From assembly GCF_014831675.1 (NCBI RefSeq), contig NZ_VJXY01000019.1:62001-126000 (forward strand): a DNA stretch of 64,000 bases, written 5' to 3'. Positions 17,058-26,802 of the stretch are shown here, one piece after another. A program made the position numbers and the translations under genes. Each line of letters opens with the position of its first letter. Position 1 is the stretch's first letter. The notes beneath the pieces were generated by a model. It worked only from the letters and a program-made list of their open reading frames with translations. It had not been told where the DNA came from and did not search any database. The stretch is from Komarekiella delphini-convector SJRDD-AB1 (lineage in GTDB: Bacteria > Cyanobacteriota > Cyanobacteriia > Cyanobacteriales > Nostocaceae).

Positions 17058-18839
17058 ATGCAATATAATATGCAATTAAAAGATTCTCTACGCAGGACAA
17101 AAATTGTCGCTACTATTGGCCCCGCCACCAGCAGTTCAGAAATGCTCAAGGCGATCATCGAAGCGGGAGCAACGACACTGCGGCTAAACTTTTCCCACGG
17201 AACTCATGCTGACCATCAACGTAATATTCGTTTAATTCGGCAAACCGCTTTTGAACTGAATCAGCCAGTAGCTATTCTCCAAGACTTGCAAGGGCCAAAA
17301 ATTCGCTTGGGGAAGTTTGAAAACGGGTATATAGTAGTAGCAAAAGGCGATCGCTTCACCTTGACCAATCGCCCGATTATCGGCACGCAGGAAATTAGCT
17401 GCGTTACCTACGATTATTTAGCCGAAGAAGTACCAGTTGGCGCGAAAATTCTCCTCGATGATGGACGAGTAGAAATGTTGGTAGAAGAAATTAACCGCGA
17501 CAAAGGTGATTTGCATTGTCGTATTACCGTGCCCGGTAAACTTTCTAACAACAAAGGTGTAAACTTCCCCGGAGTTTACTTATCGATTAAGGCAATGACC
17601 GACAAAGACCGCGAAGATCTAATGTTTGGTCTAGACCAGGGTGTAGATTGGGTAGCACTGTCTTTTGTCCGTAATCCGCTGGATATGATAGAAATTAAAG
17701 AGCTAATTTCTAGCACAGGCAAACAAGTACCAGTGATTGCCAAAATTGAAAAGCACGAAGCCATTGAACAAATGGAAGCAGTTCTGGCTTTGTGTGATGG
17801 TGTGATGGTTGCCAGAGGTGACTTGGGCGTGGAACTGCCAGCCGAGGATGTCCCCGTATTGCAAAAGCGACTGATTGCCACTGCAAATCGCTTAGGGATT
17901 CCGATCATCACAGCTACCCAAATGTTAGACAGTATGGTAAGCAACCCGCGTCCTACTCGCGCTGAAGTGTCGGATGTGGCAAATGCGATTTTAGATGGCA
18001 CAGATGCGGTGATGCTCTCTAATGAAACCGCTGTCGGTAGCTATCCGGTAGAAGCGGTAGCAACGATGGCACGTATTGCCGAGCGTATGGAGCAGGAGGA
18101 ATCCCAAAACTCAAAATTACGTTCTTTAAAAGATACTAGGCGTTCCATTCCTAATGCTATTAGTCAAGCTGTAGGTCAAATTGCCGAGCAACTGGGCGCA
18201 GCCGCAATTATGACCCTCACGCAAACAGGCGCAACAGCTCGCAACGTTTCCAAGTTCCGTCCGCAGACACCGATTTTGGCCGTGACACCACATGTGAATG
18301 TGGCACGGCAGCTACAGATGGTGTGGGGGGTGAAACCCTTGTTAGTACTAGGACTACCTTCCACAGGTCAGACGTTTCAAGCTGCTATCAACGTCGCTCA
18401 GGAAAATCAGTTATTGTCTGAGGGTGATTTAGTGGTAATGACTGCCGGCACACTGCAAGGAATTTCTGGTTCAACAGATTTGATTAAGGTTGAAGTGGTG
18501 ACGGCGGTACTAGGTCACGGAATTGGTCTGGGGCAAGGTTCGGTGAGTGGTCGCGCACGGGTGGCTCAAACTAGCATGGATGTGAGTAATTTTAATCCCG
18601 GAGATATTTTGGTTGCCTCTCGCACCAGTGCCGATTTTGTAGAGGTGATTCGTAAAGCTGCCGGGATTATTACCGAAGATGAGAGCCTCACAAGTCACGC
18701 AGCAGTGATTGGTTTGCGTCTCGGTGTGCCAGTGATTGTTGGTGTGAAACAGGCGACGCAAGTAATTCGAGATGGAGCAATTCTGACGCTGGATTTGCAA
18801 CGGGGTTTAGTTTACTCTGGAGCGGTGGGAACGCCTTAA
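17058..18839 (+). CDS. pyk: Pyruvate kinase with C-terminal PEP-utiliser (phosphohistidine-type) domain
   Basis: The enzyme transfers phosphate from PEP to ADP, giving pyruvate and ATP at the end of glycolysis. RRTKIVATIGPATSS (12-26), KIRLGKFENG, the signature IPVIAKIEKHEAIEQ-type stretch, MVARGDLGVELP and ITATQMLDSM mark the barrel. The allosteric C domain follows. Residues about 495-593 are an added PEP-utilising mobile domain with LTSHAAVIGLRLGVPVIVG. The ordinary enzyme is about 470 residues; 593 residues with this extra domain is the usual long form of cyanobacteria and Bacillus. ATG 17070 (MQLKDSL) is an alternative start. Confidence 0.96.
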   Translation: MQYNMQLKDSLRRTKIVATIGPATSSSEMLKAIIEAGATTLRLNFSHGTHADHQRNIRLIRQTAFELNQPVAILQDLQGPKIRLGKFENGYIVVAKGDRFTLTNRPIIGTQEISCVTYDYLAEEVPVGAKILLDDGRVEMLVEEINRDKGDLHCRITVPGKLSNNKGVNFPGVYLSIKAMTDKDREDLMFGLDQGVDWVALSFVRNPLDMIEIKELISSTGKQVPVIAKIEKHEAIEQMEAVLALCDGVMVARGDLGVELPAEDVPVLQKRLIATANRLGIPIITATQMLDSMVSNPRPTRAEVSDVANAILDGTDAVMLSNETAVGSYPVEAVATMARIAERMEQEESQNSKLRSLKDTRRSIPNAISQAVGQIAEQLGAAAIMTLTQTGATARNVSKFRPQTPILAVTPHVNVARQLQMVWGVKPLLVLGLPSTGQTFQAAINVAQENQLLSEGDLVVMTAGTLQGISGSTDLIKVEVVTAVLGHGIGLGQGSVSGRARVAQTSMDVSNFNPGDILVASRTSADFVEVIRKAAGIITEDESLTSHAAVIGLRLGVPVIVGVKQATQVIRDGAILTLDLQRGLVYSGAVGTP

Positions 18840-18840
18840 G

Positions 18841-18874
18841 GCTGGGGACTGGGGATTGGGCACTGGGGACTAGG
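18841..18874. repeat. Heptamer repeat GGGGACT/GGGGATT
   Basis: Four imperfect copies of CTGGGGACT or TTGGGCACT lie just after the pyk stop codon, in the gap between the convergent genes. Confidence 0.6.
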
Positions 18875-18919
18875 TGAATAAATAATCAATACCCAATAGC
18901 TGATCCCCCATCCCTTTCA

Positions 18920-20701
18920 TTAGAGAGTTGTGAGTGTTACGCCAAGCCATCCAGCAAAATTCTGCTGCTGCGTGGAGTTAGGATGCTCAACAGGTTTTAC
19001 CTGATACCGAGTGGGACTTGGTGGAGCTAGGGTAATGGAGTAGGTACGCAGTTCATCTTGGTGGAAAACTACGATTTTGATGGTATCGCCTGGTTGATAA
19101 TCTTTGAGGCGATCGCTTAAGCTACTCACTGTCACCTTCATCCCATTAATTGCTAGCAGTTCATCACCTGTGTCAATTCCCCCTAATTGTGCAGGGGAAC
19201 TCGTCTCGACAAACTTAATTATCTCTCGCCCATTCTCGGCATTTGTTTTCACACCCAAGTAAGGTTCTTCCTCGTGTTCAGCTACTAACTGCAAGCCAAA
19301 CGGTTCTAGATAATGATTGAAGGGCAAATCGTCAATGCCATGAATGTAGCGTTTAAAGAAATCAGTCAAATCGATTCCCGCTACCGATTCTATAACTTCC
19401 TGCAACTGTTCGGGGGTATAGCCAATTTCAGCTTGTCCAAATTGCTGCCACATTTTTTGCATAACATCGTCAAGGGAACGCTGATTGTTATGAGTAGAGC
19501 GAATAAGTAAATCCAGCAACAGCGATACCATTTCTCCTTTCAAATAGTAGGAAATCTGGGAATTACCGCTATTAGCATCTGGGCGATAGAGTTTAATCCA
19601 AGCATCAAAACTCGACTCAGCAACGGGTTGTACCTTGCGCCCTGGTGTAGTTTCATATCTAGTAATTTCCTTACCCAGATTATTCAAATACGACTTCACA
19701 TCATAAATTCCTGCCCGCAAAGGAATTAACAAGTCGTAGTAACTAGTAGTTCCCTCACAAAACCATAAAGATGGTGTGTAGTTTTCCTGGTCGTAATCAA
19801 AAACTTCTAGTGCTTTTGGGCGAATTCGCTTGACATTCCACAAGTGAAAGAACTCGTGCGCCACTAATTGGAGAAAGCGATCATACTTATCCTGAGCACG
19901 AAACCCAAAACGCTGGTAAATTAAGGAACAGGAGTTTTTATGCTCCAAACCGCCAAAAGCTTGGCTAAATAAATGTAGGAGAAATACGTATCGTTCATAG
20001 GGCAAACCGCCAAACATCTGCGCTTCTGCTTGGATAATTTTCTGGATATCAGCAATCATCCGCTGGGCATGAAAGTTACCCTGTCCCCAGATTCCAAGTT
20101 CGTGGGGTTTTCCCAACACTTCAAATTTATATAACTGATGGCGACCAATCTCAAACGGACTATCGACAAGAGTGTCAAAATCACCAGCCAGGAAAGTATT
20201 CGCTTCCTGCTCTACTGGTGGTAAAGGAGTAGTTATTTGCCATTCTGGGTGCGGTGGCACGATAGTAACGTGAATGGGTTGTTTCTCCCAACCAGGTATC
20301 CTAAAAAATAGTGCCGCACCGTTGAAATAAGCATGAGTGGTATCCAAATGATTTGTCCGTACCGATAACTCATTCGCAAAAATACGGTAACGTACAGTTA
20401 ATTCTAAAACATCAATTTTCTCTACCTGCCAGTGATTCTTACTGATCTTCCGCCAAGGTAAAGGCTCATTCCCTCTAAAAGCTGTAAATTCCTGTAAGTT
20501 CTTGGCGTATTCTCGGACTAAATAGGAGCCGGGTGTCCATACTGGCAATTTTAAATCAAGAATTGGTGAGGAGTAATTCCCAAGGTTTAAAGTCACCTCA
20601 AACAGATGAGTTTCTGGTGAGGGCATTGCTACTTGGTAATGAATCGTCGGCTCAGTTTGCTGGATGTGGGTGTTAAAACGAGGTGCTGTGGCTTCAGTCA
20701 T
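18920..20701 (-). CDS. M61 family metallopeptidase with PDZ domain
   Basis: M61 enzymes are zinc aminopeptidases (glycyl aminopeptidase type). The 593-residue protein has an N-terminal beta domain (about 15-185), then the catalytic domain with HEFFH (282-286) followed by LWNVKRIRPKALEVFDY and the third zinc ligand in WFCEGTTSYY. A PDZ domain lies at about 470-560 with LGVKTN and SPAQLGGIDTGDELLAING. No signal peptide is visible, so it is probably cytoplasmic. It converges with pyk and lies downstream of the Crp/Fnr gene on the same strand. Natural substrate unknown. Confidence 0.92.
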   Translation of the reverse strand: MTEATAPRFNTHIQQTEPTIHYQVAMPSPETHLFEVTLNLGNYSSPILDLKLPVWTPGSYLVREYAKNLQEFTAFRGNEPLPWRKISKNHWQVEKIDVLELTVRYRIFANELSVRTNHLDTTHAYFNGAALFFRIPGWEKQPIHVTIVPPHPEWQITTPLPPVEQEANTFLAGDFDTLVDSPFEIGRHQLYKFEVLGKPHELGIWGQGNFHAQRMIADIQKIIQAEAQMFGGLPYERYVFLLHLFSQAFGGLEHKNSCSLIYQRFGFRAQDKYDRFLQLVAHEFFHLWNVKRIRPKALEVFDYDQENYTPSLWFCEGTTSYYDLLIPLRAGIYDVKSYLNNLGKEITRYETTPGRKVQPVAESSFDAWIKLYRPDANSGNSQISYYLKGEMVSLLLDLLIRSTHNNQRSLDDVMQKMWQQFGQAEIGYTPEQLQEVIESVAGIDLTDFFKRYIHGIDDLPFNHYLEPFGLQLVAEHEEEPYLGVKTNAENGREIIKFVETSSPAQLGGIDTGDELLAINGMKVTVSSLSDRLKDYQPGDTIKIVVFHQDELRTYSITLAPPSPTRYQVKPVEHPNSTQQQNFAGWLGVTLTTL

Positions 20702-20855
20702 CTTGGGTGTTGAGTTCTGAGTTATTAGTTAATAGTCATTAGTCAACAGTCATTAGTCAATAGTCAAAAACTGTGGACTGTTGACGTAACATTCAATACT
20801 TAGCACTCAATACTCAGGACGGGCTAAACCGTTAGCGCAGCCTCTCGTAGAAAAA

Positions 20856-21539
20856 TTAGACTTTCCCAGCCAAATTCATCAACTGTTTGAAATTTACAAG
20901 ATAAATAATGTTGTTGGCATTGTCAATTTTGATCCACCCTTTTTCGTTGAGCTTTTCCATGATTTTCGTAGTTTCTTCAATACCGATTTCTGTAACCTCT
21001 GCTAAATCTTTGAAGGGAATGTTAAAAATTTCTCTTCCTAAATTTGATTCTTGACCATAGCTTTCGCTTAAAGTGACTAGGGTATGGGCAAGTTTGACCG
21101 CTGGTGGTGAAGACCGCATTTGCAAGCGCAGGTTAATTTGCCGCAATCGCCGCACCATTAATTGCAGCATCCGGTGATGTAACTGTGGGTCTTTAAACAA
21201 TATTTGAATAAAGCGCTCTCTGGAAATACTCAGCAAATTTACAGGTGAAAGGGCAATAACATCAGTTGAACGGGGAGATTCATCTAAAATTGCCATTTCG
21301 CCAAAAAAATCGCCCCGACCAAAAATTGCCAGAGCTACTGAATCTTCCCCGGAGGTGCGCCGGACTTTGACCCAACCAGAAACCACTAAGTAAACGGCGT
21401 TACCCCAGGCATCTTCCATTACAACGGCTCGCCCAGCCGGATATTCATGTTCAATTGCAACATTGAGTAGCCATTCCAACGTCTGTGGATTGGCTGTACT
21501 CATTAAGGGGAAAAGTTCACTAAAAACCTCAGTCTGCAT
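20856..21539 (-). CDS. Crp/Fnr family transcriptional regulator
   Basis: 227 residues. The cyclic-nucleotide-binding fold spans about 18-125. Its phosphate-binding cassette reads FFGEMAILDESPRSTDVIAL, which keeps the Gly-Glu and Arg-Ser pair of cAMP binders, so a nucleotide ligand is possible. There are no Fe-S cysteines. A dimerisation helix follows (about 120-150). The C-terminal winged helix-turn-helix (about 165-220) reads IPFKDLAEVTEIGIEETTKIMEKLNEKGWI. The recognition helix differs from classical CRP (no RETVSR), so its DNA site cannot be guessed. It is distinct from NtcA. Target genes unknown. Confidence 0.9.
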   Translation of the reverse strand: MQTEVFSELFPLMSTANPQTLEWLLNVAIEHEYPAGRAVVMEDAWGNAVYLVVSGWVKVRRTSGEDSVALAIFGRGDFFGEMAILDESPRSTDVIALSPVNLLSISRERFIQILFKDPQLHHRMLQLMVRRLRQINLRLQMRSSPPAVKLAHTLVTLSESYGQESNLGREIFNIPFKDLAEVTEIGIEETTKIMEKLNEKGWIKIDNANNIIYLVNFKQLMNLAGKV

Positions 21540-21738
21540 GAAATATTAGCAAGAAATGGATTCAAGAGCGGAAAACTAATTTTGCTACTATAAGTTTGTT
21601 TAAACCGTAATCTTATGCAGAATACGGGCGCAAAATTTGCACATATTTGATCTGAACCTCTAAGGTCAGTCGCTCTAGGGTTCCATTACAAAATAACAAC
21701 TATGTATAGGATCGAAATCAGCGGTTTCACTGACAGAG

Positions 21739-23016
21739 CTATGATTTGCTGATTGTTATTGAGTCGTTATCTAGTGAGAGTATTTTGATTTGTTGGTCTA
21801 AATTTTCTACTAGTTGATTGAGTGCAACTAAAGCTTCTAATTGCTGAAAGTCAAGGCTAGGATTCAAGAGAAGCCGTTCTTGTAGTTCATGCAACTTGAA
21901 ACTTAGTTGCTGAGCAATTCCCAAAGCATCGCGGCCTAGACGCGTCAATTGTTGTTGTTGATAAAACTTTAATGCTGCTCCCCGCAATACTTGTAGTGTA
22001 GCCTCTTCGCCATAAATTCCCGGCATGATTCGCAAACGTAATAACAGGCGGTTTTGTTGATACACGCATTCTTTTTCTACTTGCTTTGGTTCTGCAATCG
22101 TAGTGACAGGTAGGGAAGCAAACCGCTTTAATTCATTGAGTACTCCTTGGAAAACAGAGAGTGGCAGCTTATCTAAAACAGACTGCAAAACTCCATTGTC
22201 ACTCCACAGTATTTTGCCTTCGTAAGGTTGTCTTTCTAAATACAGCCGACCAATTCCGCCAGCTAAAATGCGTCCTAGTAATTCTTCTAGTAATTTCTTG
22301 GGTGGTAGTGTTGGAAGTACTGCAATAGGACTAAATAAATCGGGAACTTGTGCTGGTAAAATAGGTAAATTATCTGGCAGTGCTGTCTCAAAAGTATTCT
22401 TCTCTTGCTCACTATTGCCAGGAGTCAAGAAGTTGGTAATTTTAGACAAGTTATTTAGGTCTGAGATTGAAGAGGCTGGGATTGGGGGTAAATCTACCCG
22501 TTGCCAAGAATGTTTAGAATTTTGTGTCTGAGGCATCATCAATATTGGTGGCTGATGTGATTCAGAATCCTTATTTTTAGAGGAAATAGGTTTGTCAGTA
22601 TTTGTAGCTGCGCTATTTTTTAAGGAAAATTCTGCTGGCTTGGCTGGCACGGATGTGTTTTTGTGGTTGAGGTAGGCTGATAGTATTGTGCGGTGAGTGT
22701 CAGATGCGATCGCCTTAGCTACCATTGAGCAATTGATATAAGACAAAATGCGCCCAACATAATCTAATGCCTCACTGTCTTGTGGATGAACCATGCCCAG
22801 CAAGAGGCTATTGTCTTTTAATGCAAAGGGCAAAATTTGGTGGTATAGGCAAGCTTCAAATGACAAGAGACTATCAATTAGCTGGAATATTTGCTGGCGA
22901 TCGCTAAGTAACTCTCTTGAAGTATCGCCTCCTTGTTCCCACTTAGTTTGAGTGGTGGTTAGTACTTGCTTCATAGTTGCTGCGGTATGAGTTGGTTTGC
23001 CCTCTGAAGACAACAT
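21739..23016 (-). CDS. PilB/GspE-like protein lacking the ATPase domain
   Basis: 425 residues. Residues about 35-120 resemble the N-terminal (T2SSE_N/MshEN-like) domain of type II secretion and type IV pilus ATPases: ILPFALKDNSLLLGMVHPQD and VGRILSYINCSMVAKAIAS. A low-complexity linker follows. Residues about 240-350 resemble the N2 domain of PilB, where the pattern GRLYLERQPYEGKILWSDNG and LLLRLRIMPGIYGEEATLQVLRG parallels IHIEP...RYRIDG and R...PT.FGEK..LRIL. The Walker A, Asp box and Walker B regions of PilB are absent, and a helical tail follows instead. It may modulate a pilus or secretion ATPase. Homology is inferred from pattern only. Confidence 0.6.
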   Translation of the reverse strand: MLSSEGKPTHTAATMKQVLTTTQTKWEQGGDTSRELLSDRQQIFQLIDSLLSFEACLYHQILPFALKDNSLLLGMVHPQDSEALDYVGRILSYINCSMVAKAIASDTHRTILSAYLNHKNTSVPAKPAEFSLKNSAATNTDKPISSKNKDSESHQPPILMMPQTQNSKHSWQRVDLPPIPASSISDLNNLSKITNFLTPGNSEQEKNTFETALPDNLPILPAQVPDLFSPIAVLPTLPPKKLLEELLGRILAGGIGRLYLERQPYEGKILWSDNGVLQSVLDKLPLSVFQGVLNELKRFASLPVTTIAEPKQVEKECVYQQNRLLLRLRIMPGIYGEEATLQVLRGAALKFYQQQQLTRLGRDALGIAQQLSFKLHELQERLLLNPSLDFQQLEALVALNQLVENLDQQIKILSLDNDSITISKS

Positions 23017-23518
23017 AAGTATGATTACTTGGTGTTTGCTCTTATACTATATATCTTGCCTTTAATTTAGTAGGCTGTTAATAAAGATACTTTGTTGAGT
23101 TGTTAAAAATTAAACTATTTTCATTCCTGATGGGGATGAATACACAAGCCTATCCGTATCAAAAATCTGAATACTGATAAGTATGAGCTACAGGATACAC
23201 TTCCTATCACCTCGTTGTATTTTATTTAAACGAGTACTGCCATAACTACACATAAAACTACACATAAGTAGAGGTGGGTAGAAGATGAATTTTAGATGTG
23301 GATCAATCTAAATTCAAAAATCTTCAATGAAAAACCCCATCCACAATGTCATGGAGCATGGGGAATCACCAATAACGCCAGTTCAACGCCAATCGCTACA
23401 ACAGATAGCGCAGCGTAAAGCCTTCTCTTTTCTAAGCGAGGTTGCGCCAACGCTAACGGCACAGCTTCTCTACGTCACTTGCTCTTTGAATTTTCCTGCC
23501 AACTTTTGATGAATCTAG
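23017..23518. other. Intergenic region with dispersed repeat
   Basis: No convincing gene. A 60-codon frame (23327-23509) lies partly in a dispersed repeat (GCGCAGCGTAAAG...TTGCGCCAACGCTAACGG) and is probably not coding. Confidence 0.45.
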
Positions 23519-24715
23519 TTATTCCTGGGTTCTTAAAGTTTGGGCTGTGAGATAGACTTTTGTCCATTCGCCCATTACTTGATGGGTTTTGAGTTTTAAC
23601 TGTTGAGCTGTTGCTTCTATTGAGTTACCTGCTCTCCGTAAATCTAGGATTTGTCGCCCAAGATGAGTTAATTGTTCATAAAGTTGCTGCCATTGGTTTT
23701 GTGTTAGCCCCAAGTTATTTTCTTGCAAAGAAATTGAAAGCCAACTATCCACGAGTTCTGGTTTACTTTTGAGAGCAAAAACACGCACGGCGTGGTAACT
23801 AATTTTTTCTCGTAGTCGGTATACGTCCTTAATAGGTTTGTTCAGCCTTTTAGCGATTTCTTCTTGAGACTTACCTTGTAGATAGAGCCGTAGCCACTCT
23901 ACTGCCTCTGTTCCCAAGTTTTCTTGTAAATAATTTTCAAATTCTTTTTGTACTCCCTGACGCAGCACTTGCTGTTCTTCTATGTGTTGTGCTTCTTGAT
24001 ATTCCGCGATCGCCTGACTATCCACTAGGTTAACTCGGTTGTCAGTGTCGTCTGTTAAAATTTCTTCTGATACTAACCTAATCAAGTCCCGGCTTGGCAC
24101 TTGGGTTAAACCGCCACGCTGTGTGCGACGCAAGTAATTGACAAAGCGGTAAACTAATAGGGGTTGATTGCGTACTGGTCGTAAACAATACTCTTCTACA
24201 CTGGCAAATAGCAGAGTATCCCGCAATCGTTTATCGGTGGTGAATTTTGCAATGTCAGCCATTTGCTGCTGCATGTATGTATCGCTTTGCAGCAATTCTT
24301 GGAGTACTTCTTGCAACACATCCATAACACTACGCTGGCGATCGCGGCTGAGAGCAATCCAAGTCTGGATTTTATTGCGTAACGTCACTATACTTCCCAG
24401 CCGAGTTATTAAGTTGCGATAAGCGCGTTCTCGCCCCATCCCTAAGTAGCGTTGACGTAAGATCCTCCAGCGATATTCCATCGCTTGCTTGGCGATATCG
24501 AGTTCCTTGGGATTGAGCAGATCAAACCGCTTGGAGTCAGCTCCCAACAACCATAGAAGAATACTTTGCCTAGCAGCCTCACTTTGCTCTGGACATTCGG
24601 CAGCTAGCCGCTTTCGCCAATAGAGTCCCAGTTTTTCCACATCCGTTGCCATAGCGAGATTGCGCTCCTCGAAACTCGATTTTAAAGTTTGCATCACAAC
24701 CCCCATTTCTCCCAC
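23519..24715 (-). CDS. HetZ-related protein, probable regulator
   Basis: About 390-398 residues, the size of HetZ, a regulator of heterocyst differentiation. The central block LRDTLLFASVEEYCLRPVRNQPLLVYRF followed by VNYLRRTQRGGLTQVP is what I associate with the HetZ family, including paralogues of unknown role. Residues about 245-320 form a sigma-like helix-turn-helix region (LYLQGKSQEEIAKRLNKPIKDVYRLREKI), and a second such region ends the protein (AGNSIEATAQQLKLKTHQVMGEW). The start is uncertain: GTG 24715, ATG 24706 or ATG 24694 (MQTLKSSF, after GGGGG). HetZ itself or a HetZ-related paralogue cannot be told apart without alignment. Confidence 0.62.
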   Translation of the reverse strand: MGEMGVVMQTLKSSFEERNLAMATDVEKLGLYWRKRLAAECPEQSEAARQSILLWLLGADSKRFDLLNPKELDIAKQAMEYRWRILRQRYLGMGRERAYRNLITRLGSIVTLRNKIQTWIALSRDRQRSVMDVLQEVLQELLQSDTYMQQQMADIAKFTTDKRLRDTLLFASVEEYCLRPVRNQPLLVYRFVNYLRRTQRGGLTQVPSRDLIRLVSEEILTDDTDNRVNLVDSQAIAEYQEAQHIEEQQVLRQGVQKEFENYLQENLGTEAVEWLRLYLQGKSQEEIAKRLNKPIKDVYRLREKISYHAVRVFALKSKPELVDSWLSISLQENNLGLTQNQWQQLYEQLTHLGRQILDLRRAGNSIEATAQQLKLKTHQVMGEWTKVYLTAQTLRTQE

Positions 24716-24846
24716 TTAATTTTTTAACTGGCAGTTGCCCCCGATTTCATGAATTTCATGAAAACATCTCAGTGATTCCACTTTTATTACGTCTTGAGTT
24801 ACTAGATTTATGCAGAAATTTTTGCATTGCATTTTGCTTTTAATTT

Positions 24847-25077
24847 TCAAGTATCGGAAATCACTGTCTCTAAGGCATTTTCGTAAATTCTGTTTATTTC
24901 GAGTTTTTGTAAAGTTATGTTTTGTAAACGAAGAATAGCAATCTTCCCAGAGTCAAGAAAGCGATAGACTTTTGCTGGATATGGGTTGAAAAAATCTGAA
25001 CATTTCGCACCCAATTCTAAGGAACGAATATAATTTAACTCAGTGTTCAGACGTTGTTTTAACAGTATAAGTTTCAT
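24847..25077 (-). CDS. Small hypothetical protein
   Basis: 76 codons starting with MKLILLKQRLNTELNYIRSLELGAKC. GAGG lies about 10 nt upstream of the ATG, and the composition is that of a small soluble helical and strand protein with one Cys. No family is recognised. Length and context leave open that it is a chance frame or a fragment. Confidence 0.4.
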   Translation of the reverse strand: MKLILLKQRLNTELNYIRSLELGAKCSDFFNPYPAKVYRFLDSGKIAILRLQNITLQKLEINRIYENALETVISDT

Positions 25078-25890
25078 TTCTACGAAACCTCACTGGAAAT
25101 TGAAAATTTTAGTATTATTTTATACTTTAAAATCTATCTAGGATACTGTCTGTATAGTTATTGGTAGTTAGTATAAAATAACTAAAAAAATTTAATTTTG
25201 TAGATAAAGCCTTACTTGAAACTATCTTTGATTGTTATTGGTTACTATGTAATTTTTAAAGAGTAAAACACTTGTTTTTATTCCTTATTAATTTAACTAA
25301 AGGATATTAGCTTAAATTTAACGTTAATTAAACCCATAGAACTCATAGAAACCTCATATAAAAACTCATAAACAACTTAATATATATTGATAATTCAAGA
25401 CTTGACAGAAACAATCAAGTATTTCGTACACATGATGCAAAACGCTTGGTGTTAAGTCCGAAAAATTAAATTATGTATTTTTCAAGCTTTTGTTGGATTG
25501 AACGGAGTGAAACCCAACTTTGTATTTTAGAAGAAGTGTTAGACCGTACTTCTTTGGGGAAGCAACAGCATCTCGTTTAAGAGAAGTTATGTTCATCAAG
25601 CGAGCTTCTTCGTCGACGCTCAGGGTTCTCGGAAGCCGCAGTTCAGACTTCTCTCTATGATTAGATAAAACTTATTAAGATGTTATTAAAAGAAACTACG
25701 ATTTAGATATAAGTATAAAATTTACTCTACTGTGCTAAATTGCGATCGCTATTCTAAATAATAGAGATAAATAGCCAAACCAGCTTCACAGACAAATTTG
25801 CCTCTGTATCAGAAAGCTTGTTTTAAAACCTTATATTCTCAAAAATCAATAGTCAATATTAATTTTGACTATTGACTATTGACTCTGATT
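25078..25890. other. AT-rich intergenic region downstream of ccmK4
   Basis: No gene seen. The first 400 bases are very AT-rich. A palindrome GTA-N8-TAC occurs at 25112-25125. A dispersed repeat with GAAGCCGCAGTTCAGACTTCTCTC lies at about 25,540-25,660; a related piece in the other orientation lies at 5,705-5,750. Confidence 0.5.
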
Positions 25891-26241
25891 CTATCGCCCG
25901 TTAGACGACCTGACGATGGGATTTTCCACAGATTCTCGATACTGTTGGACTGCTTCTGTATAAGCTATTGGCAGAACAGCTTCGACATTTTCATGAGGAC
26001 GAGGAATAATCACCCAGGATTCTAGGGTACCGCCATAAACATTTTCTGCGGCTTCAACACCAGCAGCCATAGCTGTTTTAACCTCAGAAACATCGCCACG
26101 AATATTAACTGTAAAGCGAGCGCTACCTACTCTGATATAACCAACGAGGGTGACTCGACCGGCTTTTACCATAGCATCGGCTGCTGCTAGTACAGCAGGA
26201 AAACCTTTAGTTTCCAGTGCTCCAACTGCCTGTAGTGACAT
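25891..26241 (-). CDS. ccmK4: Carboxysome shell protein CcmK4 (BMC hexamer)
   Basis: CcmK proteins tile the facets of the beta-carboxysome shell. The 116-residue protein is a single BMC domain: [39 protein letters not shown] and [22 protein letters not shown], ending with a 20-residue tail after [10 protein letters not shown]. The segment [12 protein letters not shown]-like (here [17 protein letters not shown]) is the CcmK4 type. The pore loop reads RVGSAR. AAGGAG lies 7 nt upstream of the ATG. It is the second gene after ccmK3, away from the main ccm operon, as is usual for this pair. Confidence 0.92.
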   Translation of the reverse strand: MSLQAVGALETKGFPAVLAAADAMVKAGRVTLVGYIRVGSARFTVNIRGDVSEVKTAMAAGVEAAENVYGGTLESWVIIPRPHENVEAVLPIAYTEAVQQYRESVENPIVRSSNGR

Positions 26242-26327
26242 TAGTAATCTCCTTTAGGAATAAACTGTATGTGGCGCTATTAGTTAATTGTACGAAGCTT
26301 CGCTACAGATTTTGATGGCGAAATTGC

Positions 26328-26639
26328 TTAGAACATGCGGAAAGGTTCTGATTCTTCAGTAAAGTGGATTGGTAGAATGGTTTCTACATTTTCCGGGGGA
26401 TTAGGAACAATATAGTGGGTGATTACTGTACCAACCTTTACTTTCTCTCCGGCGTCAATTCCTGCTGCAACTGCTCTTTTGACTTCAGCAACATGTCCTC
26501 TGACGGCGACTAACAAACGAGCGCTTTCAGCTTGACCATAATACACAATTGTGACTGCGGCAGATTTGACCATAGCATCTGCTGCGGCTAACACACTAGG
26601 GAAACCTAAAGTTTCAATTACGCCAACCGCCATTGGCAT
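26328..26639 (-). CDS. ccmK3: Carboxysome shell protein CcmK3 (BMC)
   Basis: A single BMC domain of about 103 residues: [20 protein letters not shown], then VTIVYYGQAESARLLVAVRG and HYIVPNPPENVETILPIHF, ending EPFRMF. The unusual pore region YYGQAES and the end EPFR are CcmK3 traits; CcmK3 is known to pair with CcmK4 in mixed hexamers. ATG 26639 (MPMAVGV) is chosen because GGGAG lies 8 nt before it; a TTG five codons earlier has no such site. It leads a two-gene operon with ccmK4, 86 bp apart. Confidence 0.92.
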   Translation of the reverse strand: MPMAVGVIETLGFPSVLAAADAMVKSAAVTIVYYGQAESARLLVAVRGHVAEVKRAVAAGIDAGEKVKVGTVITHYIVPNPPENVETILPIHFTEESEPFRMF

Positions 26640-26802
26640 GGCATCAACTCCCAAATCAAGGAATAGGCGATATCAATTGTACGTGGCTTTAGTCCCAATT
26701 TTGACATTTTGGCAAACTTTCTTTGATACCAATAGCTGAAAGAGAGCCTGTTAGTGCAAGTAGCGTTATGCAGGAGGCGGTTAATACTGTAGACTAAAAT
26801 CT

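Noticed and set aside
25112-25125. NtcA-type site GTA-N8-TAC
   Set aside because: The match is perfect, but it lies in very AT-rich DNA, is only about 35 bp from the small minus-strand ORF, and has no gene at suitable distance on the plus strand. It could be chance.
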